A stretch of 64,000 bases of DNA from Combretum micranthum. Lineage: Eukaryota; Streptophyta; Magnoliopsida; Myrtales; Combretaceae. Positions 48,246 to 60,225 of this stretch are shown piece after piece. How positions within the stretch are numbered: the stretch's first letter is position 1; each line of letters starts with the position of its first letter. Location of the stretch: positions 62,001-126,000 of the forward strand of contig JAMXBD010001376.1 of the NCBI GenBank assembly GCA_024138025.1. The letters are read 5' to 3'. The notes under the pieces are model-generated. The model saw only the letters and a list, made by a program, of their open reading frames with translations, was not told where the DNA came from and made no database searches. The position numbers were made by a program, and so were the translations under genes.

Positions 48246-51200
48246 TGTAAACCCCCAAAATTTTGGAATCGATTTAGCTTAAACCCTAATCTGGAAGTCA
48301 ACCGGAAACCCAAAAGTCAACAAAACCCTAGTTAGACGTAATGGCTTAAGTCTGGCAATCCCGAATAAGCAATCCTGAAAAAGTAAATAAGAGTTTAGTA
48401 CGTAAAATAGTTTGTCTTACCTAAACAAGCTTAAAAAGATCAGATTAGTAAAACTGCAACTTGTTTTGAACCCGAACAGATACAGTTCTTGAAAAACATG
48501 TCACGAGGCTTCGAATAGTAAAAATATTCCGAATATACCATTAGACTCGTAAAAATATAAGGTTTTCAAAAATATCAATTTTATAATTTTCAGTAAGTAA
48601 AAATAATAGATATCGCAATTATACGCGTATTTTCTTATTACTGGTATTTTATTAATCATATCTACTTTACATTACACTATTCACTACTATTCTACACTAT
48701 TCTTTTATCTCTACTTTTTCTAACATCTACTCTTACAACACCATAACCTATAACCTATAACCTATAACATTTACTTTTTACCTTTCTCATAACTTTGTTT
48801 CACATCTACCTTACTTATTACTTCATTTAATTAACAAAAATACAAAACAAATCTCTTCTCTCTCTCCTCTATAACATGGCTGGCGCCCCTCCCCCTTCAT
48901 CTCTCTCAATTTTGTTTTATTTTATCTTTATTTAAATCACACAAAAATTTACTCCTCGTTTCCTATAAATATCCCCCTCCTCTTTCACTTCTTTCACATA
49001 ATTACTACTACAAATTTCTATACCAAATCTCTCTCAAATTTTCCTTTCAATACTCTCTCCAAATATTCTCTCAAAACTCTCTCAAAATAATCTCAAACCA
49101 CCTTTTACCTACAACAAAACCCATAACCACATAATACTTCAAAAACCTTATTTAGGTAAACTTTTCTTTACATTTTCTTCTCCTCATGTCATGTAACTTT
49201 ATATGATCATTATGTGAGTTTCCAAAAACTAAATGTTATGGAAGCTACACTACGTTCACGTATTGTTCTTGTTCATGAAAATCCATTTATGTTTATATTG
49301 TTTTATTTTGTTCATATTATTGTTATTATATCTAAGTATTATTATGCATCCTATATATATATATATATTCTTTAGAGCATATAAGCTCACTTGCAATTTA
49401 TTTATTTCCATGCAAAGTAATTATCTATTTCTTCCATTGCAATTTATTTATTTCTTGTTGTTTTAAGACTAGTCTCTAGTCTTAGACTTGTCCTCATCAA
49501 GTCAAAACAATTTTTCTTTCTTTTATTTTATTTCTTTCTTTTGGGACTAGTCTACTTCTTAGTCCCGACAGCCTTGAAGAAGCTAAGACTCCAAATTTTA
49601 CTTTATTTATTATTTATGTTATTTTTGTTTGTTATTATTTCTCATAAATCATGCCATTCAGATTGTTGTCCAAATTTTTCCAAGCTCTAAAAATATTTGA
49701 TAAAAAAGAGATTTTATAACTTAGGAATAACTTTATATGAAATATAAAATCTATGGTTTAACAAAAATAAAGTTATTATTTTCCAAGTTATAAGAAAAAC
49801 TCACTACAATTTTAGAAGCTACTTTTGTTTTGAAAAACTTTTTAAATCATTTCTATATCATTTTGTTTTTTTTAAAGAAAATGATTTTTAAGAAAACATA
49901 ATATAAAGGAAACCTTATGAGAAAGGAATGAGAATTTTCAAATTAAGATCTTTTCAAACAAAAGGTCAAAGAAAAATTGTACAGAAAATAAATAGGAAAA
50001 GTAGCACTAATATAGAGAATTTAGAAAAGAAGAAAATTTCATTTCAAAAAGTCATCTAGGAAAAATAATAAGTCAAACATAAAGTAATTCTTTGAAAACA
50101 AAAGAATCAAAATATTCAAAAGATTTACAAAATGGATTTCTTGTAAACTATAGTTTTCTAAACTCCTAATTGACATTGTTTTACTCAAGAAACATGATTG
50201 GACAACAAACACTTGAGCATGAATAAAATATGAGCTAAGTAGCTATAAAAAGAGAATTTTCAACTATATAGATAACTAAGTATTTATCAAACAAATTTTG
50301 AATGATTTAATGTTTGAAACAAATTATTTTCGAGATGGAAAAATCCGTGATGAATATGATCACCACTGTTTCGGAGCCTATTTGATCTAGTTCAATAAAA
50401 ATAGTTTTAGAAATGGGTAGATCTTTTCGAGTAGATAAAAATCGATATATTATATGTGCAATCCCGGGTTAAATGACTAAGTTATGTCCATTTTAAATTG
50501 GAATTCTTCTTTATACGAACTTCGGCGTTCTTATGACATTGTTTTGTCAAAATTCAAGAAAATCATCAAGAAATACTCATTTTGGGTATTTTCTTTGACT
50601 AGGTGATTCCAAGGAAGGATACCTATACCCCGAAGACTATTTCAACAAATTGAAATGTGTGAAGACTCATCCGTTTAGAGAAATCGTTGACGCGGCATCA
50701 TAGTTTACTAGATTGTGCTTATAGTTTAGCCGCATTAGAATTAAGAAAAGATAAATGGATATATATGTAAGATAATTTGTTGAAAGAATCCTAAGAAAAT
50801 CGAGGCCGGAATTGATTTAATGTTTGTTTTAGTATAACACTTGATTTTATGAAATTCTATGATCACCTTAATTTGATAATAATAATAATGCTATGATATC
50901 ATAAATAAATTGGTTCATACATACCACGAAGTGAGTCACATTGCATTGGGTTATTATCCTTGGGTGAGAAGGATGGTAGCTCAGATCGAAAGCAACACTT
51001 GGCGGAGTGACCGAAAGCGATTGCTTGGCGACATGGAGGAAATGCTTGGCGGAAAGTCCAGAAGTAAGGCTCAATTCAAGTAGACTTAATATGCTTTGCG
51101 ATATTCATCGAAAGCACAAATCTTTTTAACTAAAACTACTTGTTTTGAGGTTACGTATCACTAAACCCCGAATAAAGGGCGTAAATCCATTCAACATATA

Positions 51201-51725
51201 ATTTCTAGAAAATTATATGCCTTGTTTGCCTACGTGTATGTTACATTTCATTTGTTTGCTTAAATAACTTGTTTGAATTTCATTATAAGAAGTCATTTAT
51301 GGAAATATTTCTCACTAAACCTATTAGCTTGTACCCCTATAGATATCTTTTGCAGTTCACCTAACTGTGGTTGAGATCACGTGGACCCTGCAGCCAGGTA
51401 TTTTCCCTTTTGACTAAGGAATTTCTAGATGAAGTTTAGTGTTGGATAAGATGTAGAAATATTCTTATAATAGATTTGTGACTGGGGAATGCCCCTAAGT
51501 TTTGTAAGATTATTGATATGAACAAATAAATATTATAAATCTTTCTTCTTAATTTGTTATTATATCTTCTTAAGCTTCATAATTCCATGTATGGTCCTCT
51601 AAATTTTGAGAACACGCCTTAGACTTAATGTCAAAGCTTCTAAGAATGGCTAAGGTTGCCATATCTAAGCTTTAATGTTGAGTGTGGCGGACTGTTACGT
51701 TTAGGGTATCTCTTGGGCTGTGACA
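48246..51725 (+). mobile_element. Solo LTR, large gypsy family, copy 3 (3,480 bp)
   Basis: It starts TGTAAACCCC and ends GGGCTGTGACA. Exact target duplications CACTT lie at 48241-48245 and 51726-51730. It is the inverted partner of copy 2. No coding region. At 50960-51060 it contains a short repeated CGAAAGC...GCTTGGCGG block, placed like the 77-bp array of copy 1. Confidence 0.93.
48964..48971 (+). promoter_or_regulatory. TATA box of solo LTR copy 3
   Basis: TATAAATA in the context CCTATAAATATCCCCC lies about 720 bp into the LTR. It is followed by a long CT/CA-rich tract with CTCTCTC words, typical of plant LTR promoters. Conserved between copies 2 and 3. Confidence 0.5.
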
Positions 51726-51730
51726 CACTT

Positions 51731-52330
51731 AGAGTTCAAAAGCGGCGTGTTGCAATATTATCGTCAGTTTGATTCACCAACAAATTGCAATTCTTGCTTA
51801 TTTGACTTCTCATCAACTAGACAATCTAAATCAACTCAATGGATGGATGCTACTCTATATTTTTTTAGAGAAATTCATCCTTTGCACTTAATGACAGAGT
51901 TTAATAACTTGGGTTTGAAGTGGAAAGTTTAGTTTGTTCTCTTATGTTATTTAATTTAGTTGAGTTTGAAATCAATAGCATAAGCTCAACACTTTAGCTA
52001 CTATACTGAAATAAAAATTGCTCTAAATGTACCTTAATTGTCTTTTATCAGGAGAAGTTTAGAATCATTTCTATTGCAACATTTCAATTAGTTTTGAGCA
52101 TTCTTTTATCTTACATGAACTTCACAACTAATATAGTATCCTCATCTAAATTCTTCCTTGCTTTAATTGGATACACCAAATGCTTGAACAAAACGAAACT
52201 GAATTGTTTTGTTATATTGGCTAAAGCGGACACTCTAATGTAGCTTAATGTCAATTTGTTTAGATAAAATTACTTGAGTCTGTTATTTCTTACAAAATGT
52301 GTTTAGTGTAGCTTGGTATTTATTGTAAAT
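51731..52330. other. Unassigned DNA right of the inverted LTR pair
   Basis: No gene recognised. Short frames are chance. It is continuous with 47265-48240 before insertion of copy 3. Confidence 0.35.
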
Positions 52331-52589
52331 GAGAGCTTAGTTAATTGATTAAACATAATCAATCTAATTTATTTTAGCTCATTGAAGTCTATTTAATCAA
52401 GTTGAACTTAGATTTATTAACTAAGTTCATTTTATACCTAACATTTATGTTTAATCCAATTATTTATTAAATCTAAAAATTCACTTAACTCATTCTTAAT
52501 TATATAAATTAACTAATATAACATATTAACTATCATTTATTAATAACATTTTATCTTATTTTTATTTTATTAAGACTTTTATGAAGAAC

Positions 52590-53070
52590 ATTGGCGAATA
52601 CATAAGCCGTGTTTCATCCCGTGTAAAGGCATAGAAACAAGCACGATAAAATACATTCAATCGTGTTTCTATCGTGCTTGTTTGTGCTTTAGAGCTTAAA
52701 GAGAAGCACAACGTGATAGGACAAGCTGTGTTTCAGTCATAATTATCTTTGAATGGAAACAACTGAGAAATATAGCATAACAAAATGAGAAACACGATGT
52801 AATAAAACAAGTCATGCTTCTCCTGTGTTTCATCAAAAGCCAAGCACTCAAAGGTTAGAGAGAAACAAGGTGAGATACAATGAGTCATGTGCTTACTGTG
52901 TTTCACCCAACATGATACATATGTGAAAAATAGAAAGAAACACGGGGAGATAGGAGAGACCGTGTTCTAGCCGTACTGTTCTAAAGTGAATTTTGTAAGA
53001 TGAAACAAAGAGAAGCACGGTTAGGTAGGGTTGGCCGTGTTTTGCCCAATTCTAGCCTTGTTTCTTCTTT
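52590..53070. repeat. Degenerate palindromic array of GAAACACG/CGTGTTTC words
   Basis: Across 480 bp, words such as CCGTGTTTC, AAGCACG, CGTGCTTG, AAACACGG and GACCGTGTT alternate in both orientations at roughly 30-60 bp spacing. Adjacent words can pair into hairpins. The array lies inside the LTR 52331-54285. Confidence 0.65.
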
Positions 53071-53589
53071 GATGAGTTAAAAAAAAAAAAAAAGAGCATG
53101 ATTGAATATGGTTTCTCAAGTTCCCTCATGCTCATTTATAAAAATAGAGCATGTGTATTTTAACCTAATTAACCTACTTGTTTTATATGTTATTTCAACA
53201 TCTGACATTTAACATCTTATAATTAATATACAAGCTTAGAATTATCATTTACAACATCTAAATACATATTTTTACTTTATATTTTATCAAAACCCTAATT
53301 CTAACATGCATGATCTCACTTAGGTTTTAGCCTACAAGTTCATATATTAGAAGTTTACATGCTTCAACTTAAATCTTACTTATAATGAGCATTAACCCAT
53401 CATATACATATATAAACAACAATTAAAACAAACAAACACAACAACTTACTTGTTTGTTAACCATAAACTACTTGACTTCAACTACTACTTCTTTCTTAAT
53501 TGTTGTAGCTAATTCAAGCTTAACTTTCACCTCTTATCTTGTTTTCTATCTTCAATTTCTCCTATGGTCTCATTGTAATTAAGATTTAG

Positions 53590-53740
53590 GATTAGATTTT
53601 GATGAAAGACAAGAGAGAAGGACAAGAAGAGAAGAGAAAGAGAAAGAAATGGGGAAAGGAAATTGAAAGGGTAGAAAATGAAAAAGGAAAAAGGAAAAAG
53701 GAAAGAAAAAGATAATGGTAAGGAAATAAAGATATTTTAG
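53590..53740. repeat. Purine-rich tract of an LTR
   Basis: About 150 bp are almost all A and G (GAGAAGAGAAAGAGAAAG and AAAAAGGAAAAAGG types). On the minus strand this is a CT-rich stretch near the expected transcription start of the LTR. The equivalent in the sister LTR is 62385-62490. Confidence 0.6.
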
Positions 53741-54439
53741 GGTGAGGGAATTGCATTTAAAACTTTCTAATAATTATTTTAAGGATCGTAAATAATTAGA
53801 AAGCAATTTGAGAAGATAGACATTAGAAAATAATAGTTTGAATAAAATTTAACTTAAGAGTTTAATTTATAAAGAATTGGTATTTGAGTTGGATCTAGGT
53901 TTAGAAATTGATATTTTTAAATAAGTAGTTGAATTAAAAAATTATAGGGATTTAATAAAATGAAAGTTAAAATAAGCTTCAAGGGTTTATGAATTTACTA
54001 AACATTTAAATTGAAAGTTTAAGAGCATAAAAATTTGAAATTGAAGAAAATAGGTTATATTTGAAAATTTTGGAAATTATTATGAAATTCAATTTGTCAA
54101 AAAAGATAGATGAAATAATTAAACAATTTTAAAAAGGATATTTGAATTCTCAAATTTCAACTTAACCGATTTACTAATTTCATTATATTAAATTGTTTAT
54201 CCCTTTTTTCTATTTTTCACTTATTTTATTTATTTAAACTATCTAAATTAATTTTCTAACTTAGATAAGGTTTTTGGGTATTTCAATGATGAAACAAAAA
54301 AAAATGATCGGAGTAAAACTCTGCCTAAGAGACATCCTTACCCCTCCAGCTTCAAGTAAAATTTATGTAGGATATAATTAAAAGAGTGGAACTGTATTAC
54401 TTTTCATTATAACGAGATTGAAATAAGATAAGCTTAGAA

Positions 54440-54740
54440 AGACCTTATCAAAGTTTGGAAGAGTACTGCCCAAATGGATAGAAGCCTTGAAAAATAATTG
54501 ATAGATCGACTTAAATCTTTCTAGAAGAGGGAAGAGCATTACCAACAACAAAGATCTAGAATGAGTTGGTCAAACGAAGGAAACATGAGCACTGCATTTT
54601 TCCATCAATTTACTTCGATGGGCCTTTAGAGAAACAAAACCTTAAAATCAAAAGACAACGATAGTGATGGTTAGAAGATGAAGAGACCATCATGGATACT
54701 CTTAGCAATTTTTGTATTGATCTCTTGAAATATGATGGAG
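54440..54740 (+). pseudogene. LINE (non-LTR) ORF2 fragment, region before the RT domain
   Basis: In two plus-strand frames the sequence reads RSRMSWSNEGNMSTAFFHQF, then, after a frameshift, EDEETIMDTLSNFCIDLLKY. This is the W-x-x-x-G-D-x-N-T-x-F-F-H motif and following helix found just before the reverse transcriptase domain of plant L1-type LINEs. The fragment is short and broken, and no RT core follows because the LTR at 54867 and other sequence replace it. Confidence 0.6.
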
Positions 54741-56266
54741 GTTAGAATGGGCTACTATATCTAGGGTCTATTTTGGGTTGTCGGTTTTTCATCTGTATTA
54801 GATCAGTGTCTATAATTTATCAGTATTATATCTATGTCAGTTCTGTTTGGTCAATTTATGAGTAAATATCATACCCCCACAGGTACCCTAGTAGTATTGA
54901 TAGATTATGTGTTAAAGTAAAGTCCCAAGCATTCATATTTATAGATCTGAGACATTTAGAATGGCAAATATATGCAACATATAGCCAGAACACTCCGTGG
55001 CATGGACATATTTAATAGGATTGAAAGGTTGTTTAGAATAAAAATATTGCATTCATATAGATCTATTAAATGTTAACAATACATAACATCCTTAAAGTGC
55101 TTAGTTAGCACATCATAATTGTAAAGTAGATAATTTTCTAATACTATTATAACTCAAAATGCTACCAACTCATGTCTTGACTTTATTGCTAACTCTTACC
55201 CGCCTTAAGTCTTGAGTGGAGATTAATCATGGCGATGCCTATAACAAGGCAAATCTATAAGGGGATGAGTCAACCACAACTCAATGAGATAATTCGATCC
55301 TATCACATATCAAACGAAGGTCAAGCAAGTTATTTAACAAGTATGTGCAATGCGACAATCAACCACTTAAAACAAATACAAGCTTGGATAGCCAGAATCC
55401 AAATAGGGTATAGATTTATACCCTCTCATCGAAGTTTGAGGAACCAGCTAATCAGTAATCCATGTCCAGGAGAGACTAAGAACTAATGAAGGAAGAATAC
55501 CATTTATCCCTTCTTATCATTTTATATTTTAAGTGTTTTACAGCTCAACTTAACCTTAAAAATTATAAACTCTATTAAGTATTAACTATTTTATGTCAAC
55601 ATCATAGGCGATGTTCCTTCAGCTGCCTACTTAGTTCCTATGGAATCAAACAAAACAATAGTAATCTTATGTAGAACCATAATTCTTTTGCTGTACACTA
55701 GAAAAACCCAGTGTTATCATAGAATCGAAATGCTAATACGTGATAGGATTACCATTTAAATGCAATTGATGCAATTGTGTAATGCATGTCTTTTTAATTT
55801 AATAGTTGAATAACTTTAAATTATGTTATTCAACGATCATACAAGTATCATACATTCCTCAATATGCATTGCACAATTGTTATCACTCTAGTTGTAATCA
55901 CTTTCACTATTGAGGTTTCGCAATCACCCAAGCATCATACAACACACGTCATACCCAATCCCCATGCACATTGCCAATTATAAGTATATTAGAATAAGTG
56001 AAACTATGTAAGAAAAAAAAACAATAAGAAAATATCAAAGTTACTCACCTGTGCATTTTCTTCACTCATCATTGTAGTTAACTAGGAAATTTGACTGTTG
56101 ATCTATTGTTCCTATAGAAACAAGACATATACATATTACTAACTATATAACTAAATGTGACATGCCTATAGGTGTACATGTGTCCTAGGTTGTTGTTATG
56201 GATCTAAAGATTTTCTTAATGTAGTGTTGATTACAAGCATTATCTAGGTGAAGAGATCATGGGGGA

Positions 56267-56293
56267 GGGGGGGGGGGGGGGGGGGGGGGGGGG
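56267..56293 (+). repeat. Homopolymer run of 27 G
   Basis: This is flanked by GGGGGA on the left and AGGGGGA on the right, so 37 of 39 bases are G. It has strong quadruplex-forming potential. Length may be inaccurate because such runs are hard to sequence. Confidence 0.9.
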
Positions 56294-56329
56294 AGGGGGA
56301 CGTAACGGCCATGATTGATGTAAATTTTA

Positions 56330-56660
56330 TAATATGAGAAGATAACCTCCTATATTATGGCCGTGATGGATTTTAACATAACATATGGAGATCATAGCTG
56401 ACATTATGGTCATGATTTGCATTGTTTTTAATTTCTAAGAAGATCATGGGTATATCACAAACGTGATGGGTGTTCAAAATGAGATGCAAGAGAATCACGG
56501 GGTACATTATGATCGTGTAGTAAGTTTTATTTTCTAAGGAGATAACTTCCCATGTTACGGCCATGATAGGTTTTAGTTTTATTACAGTAAAGATCACAAT
56601 TGGGATCGCAGCTGTGATTGGTAATATTTTTAATTTTTGAGAAGATCGTAGCCTTGATTA
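56330..56660. repeat. Array of AGATCA...ATTATGG(C/T)CGTGAT units in an LTR
   Basis: Units of roughly 75-90 bp recur, each with a (G)AGATCA or AGATAAC start, then ATTATGGCCGTGAT or a close variant, then a TTTTAATTT tail. Starts are near 56340, 56387, 56443, 56550 and 56640. The 18240-18730 region has a similar style. Confidence 0.55.
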
Positions 56661-58193
56661 CAGATTGTACCCTTCAATTAGGACCGTTTTTAGCTCTCAA
56701 ACTTAGACTGATATTACTCTTAATTAATCAATAATGCTATGTATAAGTTCCATTATAGTTCTATATTTATGTTTACTATATAAATTGTTATATTAGTGAA
56801 GTTGTGTTAGCTCATAAGCTTCTTATATGTGTGTTTAAACTAGGTTAGATCATAGTTACAATATTTTAAGAGCATATACCTCTTTATTACTTTGCTAGAT
56901 TTGTTAATTCTTTCATTCTTTATAATTATAGTTCTAATATTTCATGAGTAAATGTATGTGCATGAAGACAGGTTATTTCATTCCTTATTCTAAGGTGATT
57001 CTAAATTTGTCATGCTTTCTAACACTGTTTCTAAAGATAATTTATGGTAAAGAACTTACCTTGGATTGAGAGAAGTTGCTCTTCCCTTTCCTCCAAGGGT
57101 TTTATGAGTATAAGGCAGTGTTGTCTTCCTATAAATTTATATCTATGTGGAAGATAGTGTTTTTGGAGTTATTGTTGATTATTGTTACTTGGGTGAAAGA
57201 GAGAAAATGAAGCTAAAACTTTTGATGTTTCCAAGTAAAATTGAGGGTGTTTTATGTGTGTGCGTGTGTTGTAATATTTTGTAATGATTATTTTAGATTC
57301 TATTCACATATAACATTTAATCAACTTACAAATTTTCGCGTCATTTTCTTATTCAAGAAGGAGGTCTGATGGTGGCTCTCTCTCCAACCTTCATATGTGT
57401 AATACATTTGGTCAAATGTGTTGCTATCATCATTTAATGAGGGAGTGTTTGAGAATTTTCTAACTTACCAACTTGTGCCCTCTTCCCATTGTATATTTAG
57501 ATGGAGTTTTAGGAATTTTAGAAGATCCCATGCGTAGAAATTAAACTAGATAATTATAATGTATATAAGATGAATAATTTTATAATATCAAATAGATATT
57601 GATGTATATACAAACAAATTATTTATTGCTTCAAGACAATATTTTTAAGGATGATTTATAGGTCTCAAATCTCATAAATGGTAGTTTTAAACTAATATCT
57701 AATGTTATATTTTTATGTGATTAAGTGATATTAGGGTTTTTATCTACTTGATTAGGGTTTAGGGCCCTAATGGTAAAATTAAGATCAAATGTTATATAGG
57801 TTTTGAGTATTCTTTTTTCATATTTTCGATATTAAAACTTTGATTTGAGTCTTATATTTACAACTTAGGCCTGTTATTAGGTTCTATTAGGTATATTTCA
57901 ACCCTAGCAATTTATGTCTGAGCTATCATTTGCTAACCAATATACCCTAAAATTTTAGTGATTCAATTTATACTTGATAATTAGGGTCATACAACTATAT
58001 TTAGTGATGTTTAGCCATTGTTATGGAATATTGTCTTTTGTATTTTTTAAAAAACGTATGGAACTATTTATTCTAACCATCGAGTAAACAAATTTTTAGA
58101 TACTTCGCATGATTAAGAAACCAGCGATAATTGAGTAGCAACTGTATTGTAATCTTAAGTTAATATAGGAAAATTCTGGGGTATTATAATAAA

Positions 58194-59210
58194 ATTGTCA
58201 GATTTTCATCAATATATGTTTTTTGATAAATATCTATTTAAAAACGATAAAAACATAATACCAAATAATCAGAATATGATGAAACAAACAAACAGAACTA
58301 GTTATGAGATGAAAGGTACCCTTAGTAGGCCATTAAGTTCAGTTTGACATGGCGTGAGCCACACAAAAGCAGTAGATTGACTAGCTAGTCAAGCTCATGT
58401 GGAGTTGTGTGTCCTGTGAATTTGATTTTTATAAACCCCATTTAGTTTGTAACCATTACTTTTTATTGATTCATCTCTGGTTTATACTTTCCAAGTTTGC
58501 ATGGAGACCTGTAATATACTTGTCTTAGTTATAATTTGCTATCAATTATCTTCTTGGCCAAAAAAAAAAGATCTAGAATTTTTTTATTTTGGTAATGTAA
58601 AGTACTTATATTAATAACAGAGGCACACTTGTGCCTCGCTATAGGAACTCTAGTTTCCCAGCTGCCCCCTATCGAGAAAATCTAGATGTTGAATGGTTTG
58701 ACTTGTGACCTTCCTTTTAAAATGAGCTATCTTAAATGAATTGGCTCGTGAAGCTATTTTAATTACATTATTTTTTTTCTTTTCTATAACATCTTCCTTT
58801 CATTTTCATTAAAATCCAACCTTATTATAAATGCAAATTATTTTCACTTATAAAATTATACATGAAGAGATATAAATTCTAAAGCTATCTGGATCACAAA
58901 GTTTAGATAGAAATAAAATAAAATAAGTATAATTAATAGTAGAGAAACAATTTACAGGGAAGCATGCAACTCTTTTCCATCATGTACTTATAATACACTA
59001 TCGGATCAAATAAGTTTTTCACAATAGTGAAGGTTACAAGATGGGTTTTGGGTGCAAATATTTTAAAACTTGCTTCCATATGGTAGTACACTGGTACTAT
59101 AAAGACCCAACATGCTCAATTCTCAAATTTAGCACACCAAGTCCCCAACCATGTATAACTCTTACGAATTATACGTAAGGTTGTCTTAAAAGAAGGTGTT
59201 TATGTTGAAC
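58194..59210. other. Unassigned AT-rich DNA
   Basis: No gene. An A-run lies at about 58560-58569. A short palindrome GAGGCACACTTGTGCCTC lies at 58620-58637. Confidence 0.4.
58620..58637. repeat. 18-bp palindrome
   Basis: GAGGCACA and TGTGCCTC are exact inverted arms around CT. It is isolated, with no gene next to it. Confidence 0.7.
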
Positions 59211-59564
59211 ATTGCTAAACCAATTTTAGAATTTATGAAATCGTTTAGTTAGATTTCTAAATAACTGGATTCGGCAGCGGAAAATCAAATTTTATAAAAC
59301 AACTTATAAACTTCTACTCCCTACAGAGCAAACCAGTTTTCTAAGAAACCAACTTTATAAAAACACTTTATGATCTACTCTTAGGGGTAAATAATCATTT
59401 ACAATCAATTGGGCATTAACAAGCCCTTAAAAGAAAATACAATTTATAAATATATCTAGTCCTCTTACAAAACAAAACAAAAGAAGAAACAAAATATAAG
59501 AAATATCTCGATCCTATCACACCTCACTCCTTCACCCATATCTTCAGAATCGCCCAAAACCCGG

Positions 59565-59660
59565 GATAAACATCATCACATCAATCATCATCACCATCAC
59601 CATCTTCATCAACATCAACAACCTCCACATCATCATCAAGTCATCATCTCATCATCATCA
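59565..59660 (+). repeat. CAT/CAA trinucleotide microsatellite
   Basis: Nearly all triplets are CAT, CAC or CAA (for example CATCATCATCATCAACAACA). It lies inside the LTR 59216-62968. Confidence 0.85.
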
Positions 59661-60134
59661 TCAACAACAACAATACCTGTAAAAAGAATAACAACAACAA
59701 GGATAAGTAGAAGCCCAGTACACAGTAACACAATCACACACGGAGTGGCACGCAAGCTTAACTAAATGCAATGCATCAATCCACAAGTTATTATCTTTTC
59801 ATTAAAATAAACAAATCAACAATGGAGCACTCACACTCTGGAACAAGCCAATGGGAATCTGGGGGTTCTGAGTAACAGCAGCTGCTCAGGGGCTTGATAT
59901 AGATAGACCGGATATCTATATCTCCTATATCTAACCGATAAAGAAAATAGCTTCATTTAGGATTCAAAAGTCGTTGCCCGACTCTACTTAAACTCAGTCC
60001 ATAACATGAGCCTAGTTCATAAGTTCCCATAAACTTTGAACTAAACCATGGTATTTCTCCCTAAGTTTAAGTAAACGTTACTCAGATACTGTTCCCCCTA
60101 TCGGCTACCCACTTAACCAAAAAGAATCGCTATT

Positions 60135-60225
60135 GCATCATAACGTACCATTGCATCATGGTAAAGTCATTGCATCATGACTTGGTTAAGCGCCTAACTA
60201 ACATGTCATTGCATCATGACAAGGT
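60135..60225 (+). repeat. CATTGCATCATG repeat cluster
   Basis: Four copies of ATTGCATCAT occur within 90 bp, followed alternately by AACG, GGTA and GACT or GACA. Spacing is irregular (16-42 bp). Confidence 0.7.

Larger units (their letters stand above)
52331..54285 (-). mobile_element. Partial gypsy-type LTR, same family as 59216-62968
   Basis: The right end (plus strand GGGTATTTCA at 54285) corresponds to GGATATTTTAGGTACA at 62968. Shared blocks are the AGTCTATTTAATCAAGTTGA segment (about 52387 and 61090), the purine-rich GAGAAAGAGAAAG tract (about 53630 and 62400) and the closing CTAAATTAATTTTCTAACTTA phrase. The left part of the LTR is not present, so this copy is truncated. Confidence 0.65.
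54867..58188 (-). mobile_element. Solo LTR (about 3.3 kb), same family as 28264-31952
   Basis: The plus strand starts TATCATACCCCCACAGGTACCCTAGTAG and ends CTGGGGTATTATA. Read on the minus strand this gives the usual (TG)TAATACCCCAGAATTTTC start. The TG and CA ends have decayed to TA. Flanks are GTAAA (54862-54866) and ATAAA (58189-58193), one mismatch. Homology to the 28264 copy runs through the left 1 kb. Inside are a 27-base G run and a palindromic ATCATG array. Confidence 0.7.

Noticed and set aside
49233..49466. 77-codon frame in solo LTR copy 3 similar to one on the minus strand of copy 2 (46013-46207)
   Set aside because: Sharing comes from homology of the LTRs. The frames are low complexity and are broken differently in the two copies.
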